Source: JAPLST01 sp964397565 (lineage in GTDB: Bacteria > Auribacterota > UBA3054 > JAPLST01). Taken from it: a DNA stretch of 64,000 bases. Below the pieces are notes generated by a model, which worked only from the letters and a program-made list of their open reading frames with translations, was not told the origin of the DNA and did not search any database. This document shows, piece after piece, positions 43,615 to 50,456 of the stretch (position 1 is its first letter; every line of letters starts with the position of its first letter). Location: the NCBI GenBank assembly GCA_964397565.1, contig CAYNJC010000016.1:1-64000 (forward strand), read 5' to 3'. The position numbers and the translations under genes were made by a program.

Positions 43615-44829
43615 CTACTGTACGCTTTCGAAGGCGGCGCGCAAACGCGCGAAGATGCGTTCGACCAACCGCAAATTCTGCGTGATGATGCCGGCACTGC
43701 CGTGCATCTCTTGCTGAAACACCAGCGACTTGTGATAGGTCGTCAGCAAGCCATCGGGCAATGACACTTGCACCAAGTACTGCTGGTCTTTGGGCATCAG
43801 CGACATGGACTGCACCACTCCGCGCAGGAAACCATATTCACGGAAGGGATAATTATCGCAGCGAATGACGACGTGCTGCCCGCGTTGCACCTTGCCGGCG
43901 CCGGCCAGCGGCAAAAAGACTTTGCCGGTGATGCCGGCGACCGGCGGGACGATCGTGAGCACCTCGCTGTTGGCGTTGACGAATTGATTGTCGCTCCAAT
44001 AATCAAACAGGGCGACCGTGCCGTCCATCGGCGCCACCAACAAATATTGCTGCTCCCATTCGCGCACCTGGCTTTCCAGGCGCTTGCAGGCGAGTTGCAC
44101 GGTGATGATCAAATTGCGCGTGACATACTCGATATCGCCGTTGACGTAGTCGAGGGTGGCGCGCGTTTCGTGCCGTTGCCGCTCGATGTCGGCCATTTCC
44201 ATTTCCGACAGCACGCCCTTTTCAAACAGCACGCGACTGCTGCGGTATTTCATCTCGATCACTTCGAGTTCTTTGGCCGTGACGACTTGCTGATGCATGA
44301 GCTTGCTGAGATGATCGCCGTATTGGATGCTGCCGACCAGATTGCTGCCGGTAGTCACGTGGGCGCGCAAGGTCTCGTAGGTGTCGAGGTTCTGAATGAA
44401 ATCATTGTAGGCCGACTGCAGTTCGCCGAGCGCGGCGGCGCGGTCGAACGGCACCAGCGGCGTGTTGGTCGCATCCGCCAGGAAGGGCAGGAAGGCCTGC
44501 AGATTACGGCGCAGCGCCAAAACATCGGCCAGCCGGGCGGATGTTTCCAGCACCGCCAGGAACGTGCCGGCCGTCACCGCCGCCTTGTCGGCCACCAGCA
44601 AATGGACCCGGCCGCTGGCGCGCGCAATGACGGGGATCGGCGGATTGGCGGCGACAATCGTGATGCGCGCGTGAATGACATCCGGATAGCGGATCAGCCA
44701 GGACACCCCGCCCAGCATCAGCACGGTCAGCACAATGACGGTGATGCCCCAGTGCACAATCCAGCCGGGCACGAAGGTCATGATGTCATCGACCTCGTCG
44801 CTGGGAAGATAGGGTTGCGGATCGGTCAT
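43615..44829 (-). CDS. HlyD-family periplasmic adaptor of the peptide exporter
   Basis: A 404-residue secretion adaptor with one N-terminal membrane helix (GITVIVLTVLMLGGVSWLI, about 26-45), a lipoyl half (RASGRVHLLVADKAAVTAGTF), a long helical hairpin (about 105-255) with VSEMEMADIERQ-like heptads, the second lipoyl half (VREWEQQYLLVAPMDG) and a beta-barrel region. It bridges an inner-membrane ABC exporter to an outer-membrane channel. Its ATG overlaps the exporter stop (ATGA), the last of four chained genes. No TolC-type gene is present in the window. Confidence 0.88.
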   Translation of the reverse strand: MTDPQPYLPSDEVDDIMTFVPGWIVHWGITVIVLTVLMLGGVSWLIRYPDVIHARITIVAANPPIPVIARASGRVHLLVADKAAVTAGTFLAVLETSARLADVLALRRNLQAFLPFLADATNTPLVPFDRAAALGELQSAYNDFIQNLDTYETLRAHVTTGSNLVGSIQYGDHLSKLMHQQVVTAKELEVIEMKYRSSRVLFEKGVLSEMEMADIERQRHETRATLDYVNGDIEYVTRNLIITVQLACKRLESQVREWEQQYLLVAPMDGTVALFDYWSDNQFVNANSEVLTIVPPVAGITGKVFLPLAGAGKVQRGQHVVIRCDNYPFREYGFLRGVVQSMSLMPKDQQYLVQVSLPDGLLTTYHKSLVFQQEMHGSAGIITQNLRLVERIFARLRAAFESVQ

Positions 44830-47006
44830 CAGGCGCCCAGGTCGAGTTGGTCGCGCACGAGGGCGAAATACGCGCCGCGTTGCGCGACCAGTGCGGTGTG
44901 CGTGCCCTGTTCGCAAATGCGGCCGCGGTCGAGCACGAGGATATGCCCGGCATTCATGACGGTGCTGAGGCGATGCGCAATGATCAGGACCGTGCGGGCG
45001 GCGAAGAACTGCTGCAATTCGTGCATGATCAGGCGTTCGTTGCAGGCATCCAGCGCGCTGGTCGCCTCGTCGAGGAAGACGAAATCGGGCGTGCGGTAGA
45101 CGGCGCGGGCGATCAGAATACGCTGCTTCTGGCCCTGGCTGAGGCCGAGGCCGTCGGCGCCGACGCGCGTGGCATAACCAAGCGGCAGTTCGCGGACAAA
45201 TTCATCCACGCGCGCAAGCCGCACGGCCTGCAGAAAACGATCGCGATCGGGCGTCTCGTCGCCCAAGGTGACATTGCGCAGCAACGTGTCGCTGAAGAGA
45301 TAGCCGTCTTGCATGACAACGCCGCAGCGCCGACGCCAGGCGGCGCTGTCGAGATGCTGCAAGGGCGCATCACCGATCACAATGCCGCCGCGCGCCGGCT
45401 CGTAGAAACGCAGGAGCAGCTTCAACAAGGTGGTCTTGCCGCTGCCGCTGGCGCCGACAATGGCGGTGACGGCGCGCGCGGGAAAGGTCAGCGACACGTC
45501 ATCCAGCGCCGGGGTGGCCGCGCCGGGATAGGTGAATTGCAGGTCATGCACATTGATGGCGAGTGCACCCGGCTCGGCCAACAGGGCGGTGGCGGTGCCG
45601 CTGGCTTCATCCGGCAGCGCATGCACTTCCGCCAGGCGCTCGGCACTCAACGACGCATCCTGCCAGCCGTGAATGAACTCGATCAGGCGCGCGACCGGGC
45701 TGTTCATCTGCCCGATCATGTATTGCACGGCCAGCATCATGCCGAGCGTCATGCGGCCCTCAATGACTTCGCGCGCCGCCAGAAAGGAGATGATAATATC
45801 CTTGCCGGTCAGCAGCAGCATCATGCCGGCTTGCTGATACTGACTGAGCGCCAGACTCTTGATGTTCAGTTTGAACAAGGTGGCCTGCACGTGCTCCCAC
45901 TCCCAGCGTTTGGTGCGTTCGCTGTTGGTCAATTTGAGTTCGGCGACGCCTTGGATCATTTGCACCAGCGCGTTGTGCGTCTCGGCCTGGCGTGCGAAGC
46001 GGGCGACATCCAGCGCGCGTCGGCGCGGCATGAACAACAGCATCCACGCCAGGGCCGCAATCATTGCCACCGCATACACCGCCAGAATCAGGGGGCTGTA
46101 GAGCGCCAGCACGGCGGCGAAGACCAGCAGATTGACGGAGGAGAACGCGGTCAGCAAGGATGATGACGTCAGAAAACGTTCAATGCGGCGATGATCGCCA
46201 ATGCGCTGCAACATGTCGCCGATCGTGCGCGCATCGAAGAACGACATCGGCAGGCGCATCAGCTTGGTCAGAAAATCAGCGACAATGGCAATGTTGACGC
46301 GCGCGCCGATGTGCAGCAGAATCCAGCCGCGAATGAACTCGACCGCCGTCTGGCTGAGAAACAACATCAGTTGCGCCAGCAGCACGGTGTAGATAAAACC
46401 GAGATCTTGATTGGTGATGCCAATGTCGACGATGGCTTGTGTCAGGAACGGGAAGAGCAGCGTCAGGACACTGCCGATCAGGACACCCAGCACGAGCTGT
46501 GTCAGCAAGCGGCGGTACCCCGTCAGGTAGGACAGCACGTAGAGCATGCCGCGCCGGCGCGTGGCCGTGTCGGTGTCGTCATGCACAAACGCGGGGGTCG
46601 GTTCCAGCAACAGGACTATGCCCTCCGGTGTTCCCGCGCAAGCCCATTCGCGCAGGAATTCATCGCGCGAATAGGTCACATACCCGGCGGCGGGATCGAC
46701 CACATGCACATGCCGGCGGTGCGCTTTCCAAATGACGACGAAATGATTCTGGCGCCAGTGCGCGATGCACGGCAGGGGCGCCTCGCGCACCAGCGCCGCG
46801 TAGGTGATGCGCGCCGCCAACGTGCGCATGCCCAGACTTTCGGCCGCGTCGCTGATGCCGGCCATGGTAACGCCTTCGCGCGTGACGCCGCAGCGCTCAC
46901 GCACCATGGCGGCCGCCACGCTCTTGCCGTGGGCGCGCGCGACGATGCGCAGGCAGGTCGGCCCGCAGTCGTTGGCGTCACTCTGGCGATAGCAGGGGAT
47001 TCTCAT
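44829..47006 (-). CDS. Peptidase-containing ABC transporter (C39 leader peptidase, bacteriocin-type exporter)
   Basis: A 725-residue exporter that cleaves double-glycine leaders and exports the mature peptide. Residues 1-140 are a C39 cysteine peptidase: Gln8, catalytic Cys14 in NDCGPTC, His88 in HWRQNHFVV and Asp104 in VDPAAGY. Six membrane helices follow (about 155-450), then the ATPase: Walker A GASGSGKTTLL, signature LSQGQKQRILIARA, Walker B FVFLDEATSALD, H-loop IAHRLST. The full catalytic triad means it should process a substrate, and a matching leader peptide is encoded 3.2 kb away at 50226. It overlaps the regulator and adaptor genes by ATGA on both sides. Confidence 0.94.
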   Translation of the reverse strand: MRIPCYRQSDANDCGPTCLRIVARAHGKSVAAAMVRERCGVTREGVTMAGISDAAESLGMRTLAARITYAALVREAPLPCIAHWRQNHFVVIWKAHRRHVHVVDPAAGYVTYSRDEFLREWACAGTPEGIVLLLEPTPAFVHDDTDTATRRRGMLYVLSYLTGYRRLLTQLVLGVLIGSVLTLLFPFLTQAIVDIGITNQDLGFIYTVLLAQLMLFLSQTAVEFIRGWILLHIGARVNIAIVADFLTKLMRLPMSFFDARTIGDMLQRIGDHRRIERFLTSSSLLTAFSSVNLLVFAAVLALYSPLILAVYAVAMIAALAWMLLFMPRRRALDVARFARQAETHNALVQMIQGVAELKLTNSERTKRWEWEHVQATLFKLNIKSLALSQYQQAGMMLLLTGKDIIISFLAAREVIEGRMTLGMMLAVQYMIGQMNSPVARLIEFIHGWQDASLSAERLAEVHALPDEASGTATALLAEPGALAINVHDLQFTYPGAATPALDDVSLTFPARAVTAIVGASGSGKTTLLKLLLRFYEPARGGIVIGDAPLQHLDSAAWRRRCGVVMQDGYLFSDTLLRNVTLGDETPDRDRFLQAVRLARVDEFVRELPLGYATRVGADGLGLSQGQKQRILIARAVYRTPDFVFLDEATSALDACNERLIMHELQQFFAARTVLIIAHRLSTVMNAGHILVLDRGRICEQGTHTALVAQRGAYFALVRDQLDLGA

Positions 47007-47653
47007 ACGGCGTCAAGCGGCGTCAAGTTTTCGCGAATGGCAAATTTGATCACATCGGCGGTGGTGCGCAGCCCGAGTTTCTGCAGCACGTTGTAGCGAT
47101 ACGTGGCAACGCTGCGGACATTGACGCCCAAGCGGCGCGCAATTGCCTGCGCGGTCGCGCCCTCGGCCAGCAGTTGCACCAGCTCGCGTTCGCGCGCGCT
47201 CAGTTGCGCCAGTGGGTCGGCGTCATCCGCGCTGAACTGCGTGGTGTAATCGTGCAGCACGACCTGCGTGGCGGCGCTGCTGAGATATTTGCGGCCGTCG
47301 AGCGCGGCTCGCAGGGCGGCCAGCAGATCATCGAATGTGCACGTCTTGCTGAGATAGGCCATGGCGCCGGCTTTCAGCACGCGGCGAATATGGCGCACCC
47401 GCGTGCTGGCCGAGAGAATCACGACTTTGACGCCCTTCTCGGTCATGCGGCGGGTCATTTCGACGCCGTCCACGCCCGCCACGTTGATGTCCGCAATCAC
47501 GATGGCCGGCGCGTGTTCGGCACATAATTGCAGGGCGGTGTGGCCATCGGCTGCCTCGCCGACGACCACAATGTCGGCGCGTTTTTCAAGCGCGCAGCGC
47601 AACGCTTCGCGGACCACGGTGTGCTCATCCACCAGTAGAACGCGCGTGCTCAT
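47003..47653 (-). CDS. NarL/LuxR-type response regulator
   Basis: A 216-residue transcription regulator: receiver domain (LLVDEHTVVRE, phospho-acceptor Asp in IVIADINVAGVDG, Lys in YLSKTCT) and a LuxR helix-turn-helix (LSARERELVQLLAEG, then RRLGVNVRSVATYRYNVLQKLGL). Its start overlaps the kinase stop (ATGA), so the kinase is the presumed partner. The likely target is the peptide promoter at 50146, with direct repeats upstream. Confidence 0.93.
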   Translation of the reverse strand: MSTRVLLVDEHTVVREALRCALEKRADIVVVGEAADGHTALQLCAEHAPAIVIADINVAGVDGVEMTRRMTEKGVKVVILSASTRVRHIRRVLKAGAMAYLSKTCTFDDLLAALRAALDGRKYLSSAATQVVLHDYTTQFSADDADPLAQLSARERELVQLLAEGATAQAIARRLGVNVRSVATYRYNVLQKLGLRTTADVIKFAIRENLTPLDAV

Positions 47654-49941
47654 GCGGGCACCGCCGCGGCGGACGGTTCTGGCGCATGCGCCCGCGCGAA
47701 CTCGACGGCAAACGTGGCGCCATGCCCGGCTTCGCTCTGGCAGATGACGCGCGCGCCCATGCGCTCCGCCAGACTCTTGACAATCGAAAGACCCAGGCCG
47801 GTCGTGTGTTCGCCGCCGGTCGGCTTGGCGCTCAGACGCGCAAATTTGCCGAAGACACGCTGCTTGTCGCCCTCGGTCAAACCCGGGCCCTGGTCGCGCA
47901 CCTCGAAGCGCACAAAGGCCTCGGCATCGCACACCCGCACCGTCACGCAGGTCTGCAACGGCGAATACTTGACCGCATTCGAAATCAAATTGTCGAGAAT
48001 CTGGCGCGTGGCGCTGGTGTCGGCCACGATCAGCGCGCGTACCGTCGTCTGCTGATACTCCAGCGCAATGGCCTTGCGGTGTGCCCGTTCGGTGAAGTCG
48101 GTCACGGCATCGCACGCCACCTGGCCAAGATCGATAACATCGTTGCGTAACGTCATCACGCCCTGTTCAATGGCGTCACTGGTAAGCAGGTTGGTGATGA
48201 TTTCCAGCATGCGATCGACGGTCTTGGCAATCGTCTTCATGTGATCGTCGAGCTCGACCGGCGCGATGTGGGCCGGGTCAAACTCAATCAGCCCGGCAAT
48301 GGAACTGATGACCGTGAGCGGATTGCGCAGATCGTGGGCGGCAATGCTGAGCAACTCGTTTTTTTCATTGATCAGTCTGCTCAACGTGGTGTTGAGTTGC
48401 GCCAGCTCAACGTTCTTCAGCCGGTAGATCTCGGCCTCGCGCCGCGCGTTTTCAACACCGTGAATGGCCTGCAGCTTGTGCAGGGTCTCATCCGACTTGG
48501 CATTAAACACTTCCTCTTTGATGTCGTGAAACACGCGCTGGTGGTGCAGCGCCTCGGCCAGGTGCCCTTGCGCTTCATACACCTGCGAGAGGCGCGCGTG
48601 GGTCTTGTACAGAACATCCTTGGCACCCAGCTGGGTGGCGCAGGCCAGCGCCTCTTCCAGCACCGGCAGGGCCTCGTCCAGCGCGCCGTGGTAGACATGC
48701 GCCGTGCCGATGCCCAACAAGGCCTCGGCTTCACGCCGCCGCGCGTGCAATGCGCGCGCCAGATCAAGACTCTGCTGGTACGCCGCAATCGCGTTCGCGC
48801 AATCCTCCAGCGCCAAATGCACGCTGCCGATGTCACACAATGTGTTGGCGGTGGTGTGCTCGTCGGCCAGCGTGCGCGAAATAGCAAGACTTTCCAGCAA
48901 GTAGGTGAGCGCCATGTGGTAGTCGCGCGCACGATGATACACGCCGCCGATGTTGCCCAAGGCAATCGCCTCGCCCGGCTTGTCACCGAGGGTCTGGCGC
49001 AAACTGAGGCTCTTCTTGAGATGCTCACGCGCACTGTCAAAGTCGTTGGTCTCGACAAAGACCTGCGCGATGTTGTTCAGGCAATTCGCTTCACTTTCCT
49101 GGTTGTTGTCAGCCTGCGCGATCGTCAGGCTCTTGAAAAAACACTCGAGCGCGCGCGGGTAGTCGCTCATCTGCTGGTAGACGACACCCATGTTGGAGTG
49201 GGCGCGCGCTTCACTGTGGGCGTCGCCCAGCTCGTGCGCCAACTGCAGGCACTCGCCATAACACACCAGCGCATCCGAATACATGCCCGTGTTTTCGTAG
49301 ACCAAGCCGAGATTGTTGACCGTGTTGACCAAGCCCTGCTTGTCCGACAAGGAGCGCCGGATCGCCATGCTGCGCCGCAGATACTCGAGCGCGGCGGTTG
49401 TGTCGCCCAAGCGACTGCACAACGAGCCCATGTTGTTCAGCAGCGAGGCCTCGTCACGCTGATTGGGCGCGTGCGCGACCAGGCGCAAACTCTCGCGGTA
49501 GGCCTCTAATGCTTCACGCAACATGCCGCTGTGCATGCGCAGGCGACCGATGCGCTTGAACAGCGTCGCCGCTTGGTCGCACTGCTGCAGCGCCACGGCC
49601 AGCGCCGCGGCCGTGTGATAGTGCTGTACCGCCGTGTCAAGGGTGCCGCGCTGCTGGGCAATGCGCGCCAAGACCACCTGCGTGTCGAGCTGCAACGCCT
49701 GCTGCTGCTGCGCCTCGGCGAATTGCTGCGCGTGCGCGCTGAAGGCCAACGCATTGTCCAGATCGCCGTCTTCAAGCGCGATCTGTGCCAGACACAAATT
49801 GCTGCGCGCCACGCCCACCAGATAGCCGGAATCGCGCGCGCAGTCGCGGGCACGCTCGGCAATGCGCCGCGCGCTGTGGCGATTGCTGGTACACAACTGC
49901 CACGCCTCGGCATTGAGCGCATCTATCTGGTACGGGGTCAT
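47650..49941 (-). CDS. Soluble TPR-repeat sensor histidine kinase
   Basis: A 763-residue kinase without membrane segments. Roughly residues 20-470 are tandem tetratricopeptide repeats (for example ASLLNNMGSLCSRLGDTTAA, EANCLNNIAQVFVETNDFDS), then a linker coiled coil, HisKA (LSIAAHDLRNPLTVIS, phospho-acceptor His536) and HATPase (DNLISNAVKYS, DQGPGLTEGD, TGLGLSIVK). TPR input domains bind proteins or peptides, so the signal is probably cytoplasmic. The ATG at 49941 is used because the promoter at 49964-49992 excludes the longer frame; a TTG at 49953 is also possible. First gene of the export operon. Confidence 0.88.
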   Translation of the reverse strand: MTPYQIDALNAEAWQLCTSNRHSARRIAERARDCARDSGYLVGVARSNLCLAQIALEDGDLDNALAFSAHAQQFAEAQQQQALQLDTQVVLARIAQQRGTLDTAVQHYHTAAALAVALQQCDQAATLFKRIGRLRMHSGMLREALEAYRESLRLVAHAPNQRDEASLLNNMGSLCSRLGDTTAALEYLRRSMAIRRSLSDKQGLVNTVNNLGLVYENTGMYSDALVCYGECLQLAHELGDAHSEARAHSNMGVVYQQMSDYPRALECFFKSLTIAQADNNQESEANCLNNIAQVFVETNDFDSAREHLKKSLSLRQTLGDKPGEAIALGNIGGVYHRARDYHMALTYLLESLAISRTLADEHTTANTLCDIGSVHLALEDCANAIAAYQQSLDLARALHARRREAEALLGIGTAHVYHGALDEALPVLEEALACATQLGAKDVLYKTHARLSQVYEAQGHLAEALHHQRVFHDIKEEVFNAKSDETLHKLQAIHGVENARREAEIYRLKNVELAQLNTTLSRLINEKNELLSIAAHDLRNPLTVISSIAGLIEFDPAHIAPVELDDHMKTIAKTVDRMLEIITNLLTSDAIEQGVMTLRNDVIDLGQVACDAVTDFTERAHRKAIALEYQQTTVRALIVADTSATRQILDNLISNAVKYSPLQTCVTVRVCDAEAFVRFEVRDQGPGLTEGDKQRVFGKFARLSAKPTGGEHTTGLGLSIVKSLAERMGARVICQSEAGHGATFAVEFARAHAPEPSAAAVPA

Positions 49942-49963
49942 GTAAGGTTCGTGCAAGTGACCT

Positions 49964-49992
49964 ATTATACACACTCGTCTGTGTTTTGACAA
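49964..49992 (-). promoter_or_regulatory. Promoter of the TPR-kinase/exporter operon
   Basis: On the minus strand TTGTCA (49987-49992), 17-base spacer, TATAAT (49964-49969). The leader to the ATG at 49941 is about 16 bases. It is divergent from the peptide-gene promoter, with 150 bp between the two -35 boxes. Confidence 0.65.
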
Positions 49993-50066
49993 TCACCCTC
50001 GCCGCGCGCCCCGGAAAAATGCCTGACAAACCCCAAAACACACATCGTAGCATGAATAAATACACT

Positions 50067-50096
50067 GTAAAGCAAGGTATGTGTATTCGTAAAGCA
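50067..50096. promoter_or_regulatory. Direct repeats GTAAAGCA, candidate regulator-binding site
   Basis: Two identical octamers GTAAAGCA at 50067-50074 and 50089-50096, start to start 22 bp (two helical turns). The second ends 49 bp before the -35 of the peptide promoter. This spacing suits a dimeric activator; the adjacent LuxR-type regulator is the obvious candidate, though this is inference. Confidence 0.4.
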
Positions 50097-50126
50097 TTGC
50101 AATGCAAATGTATATATTTGTAATGC
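50094..50126. promoter_or_regulatory. Palindrome and inverted repeat upstream of the peptide promoter
   Basis: A perfect 12-bp palindrome GCATTGCAATGC (50094-50105) runs into an inverted repeat, GCAATGCAAAT (50099-50109) against ATTTGTAATGC (50116-50126), nine of eleven pairs, centred on an AT-only core. It ends 19 bp before the -35. Confidence 0.4.
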
Positions 50127-50145
50127 ATAATCATGCACGAAATAC

Positions 50146-50174
50146 TTGACAAAATGGAAACAATATGTTACACT
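50146..50174 (+). promoter_or_regulatory. Strong promoter of the double-glycine peptide gene
   Basis: Perfect TTGACA (50146-50151), 17-base spacer and TACACT (50169-50174) with an extended TGT. Transcription should begin near 50181, leaving a 45-base leader with AGAGAGG (50214-50220) five bases before the ATG. Confidence 0.75.
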
Positions 50175-50225
50175 GTTTGCGACATTTTTAACCAGCGTGG
50201 ACAACATCCACTCAGAGAGGCCCCA

Positions 50226-50381
50226 ATGAAGAAGCTCGAAGAAGTCAAAAAAGTGCAAGTGATCAGCAAGCAAGAACAGCGCAAAATCGTCGGCGGCGTT
50301 GCGTCGACACTCCTCCCGGACGACCAGGAATTCAGTGCGATCCAAGGCACGCTCTGTCGCGAATGGGCCATTGAAGACTGA
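50226..50381 (+). CDS. Double-glycine-leader peptide precursor (bacteriocin- or pheromone-like)
   Basis: A 51-residue precursor. The leader (residues 1-24) is charged and helical and ends ISKQEQRKIVGG. Counting back from the cleavage site, Ile-12, Ser-11, Glu-8, Ile-4, Gly-2 and Gly-1 fit the consensus read by C39 peptidase exporters. The predicted mature peptide is 27 residues (VASTLLPDDQEFSAIQ, then GTLCREWAIED), with one Cys and a net charge near -5. That is unlike cationic pore-forming bacteriocins and more like a signal or a modified peptide. Start, Shine-Dalgarno site, dedicated promoter and intrinsic terminator all fit a highly expressed monocistronic gene. The C39 exporter operon is divergent. 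No immunity gene is obvious. Confidence 0.82.
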   Translation: MKKLEEVKKVQVISKQEQRKIVGGVASTLLPDDQEFSAIQGTLCREWAIED

Positions 50382-50406
50382 CCTGTAGTTTCTTCAGGTA
50401 TCTGCA

Positions 50407-50438
50407 AGCGCCGCGGGCAACTGCGGCGCTTTTTTTTG
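50407..50438 (+). terminator. Intrinsic terminator of the peptide gene
   Basis: A perfect 8-bp stem AGCGCCGC/GCGGCGCT with an eight-base loop followed by a run of eight T's, 26 bases after the peptide stop. The dnaE -10 box begins eight bases later. Confidence 0.92.
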
Positions 50439-50442
50439 TCTT

Positions 50443-50451
50443 TGCTATAAT
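50443..50451 (+). promoter_or_regulatory. Extended -10 promoter of dnaE, leaderless arrangement
   Basis: TGC plus TATAAT (50446-50451), five bases before the dnaE ATG at 50457. The position 17 bp upstream is inside the terminator stem and is not a -35 match. Confidence 0.65.
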
Positions 50452-50456
50452 AGTGC

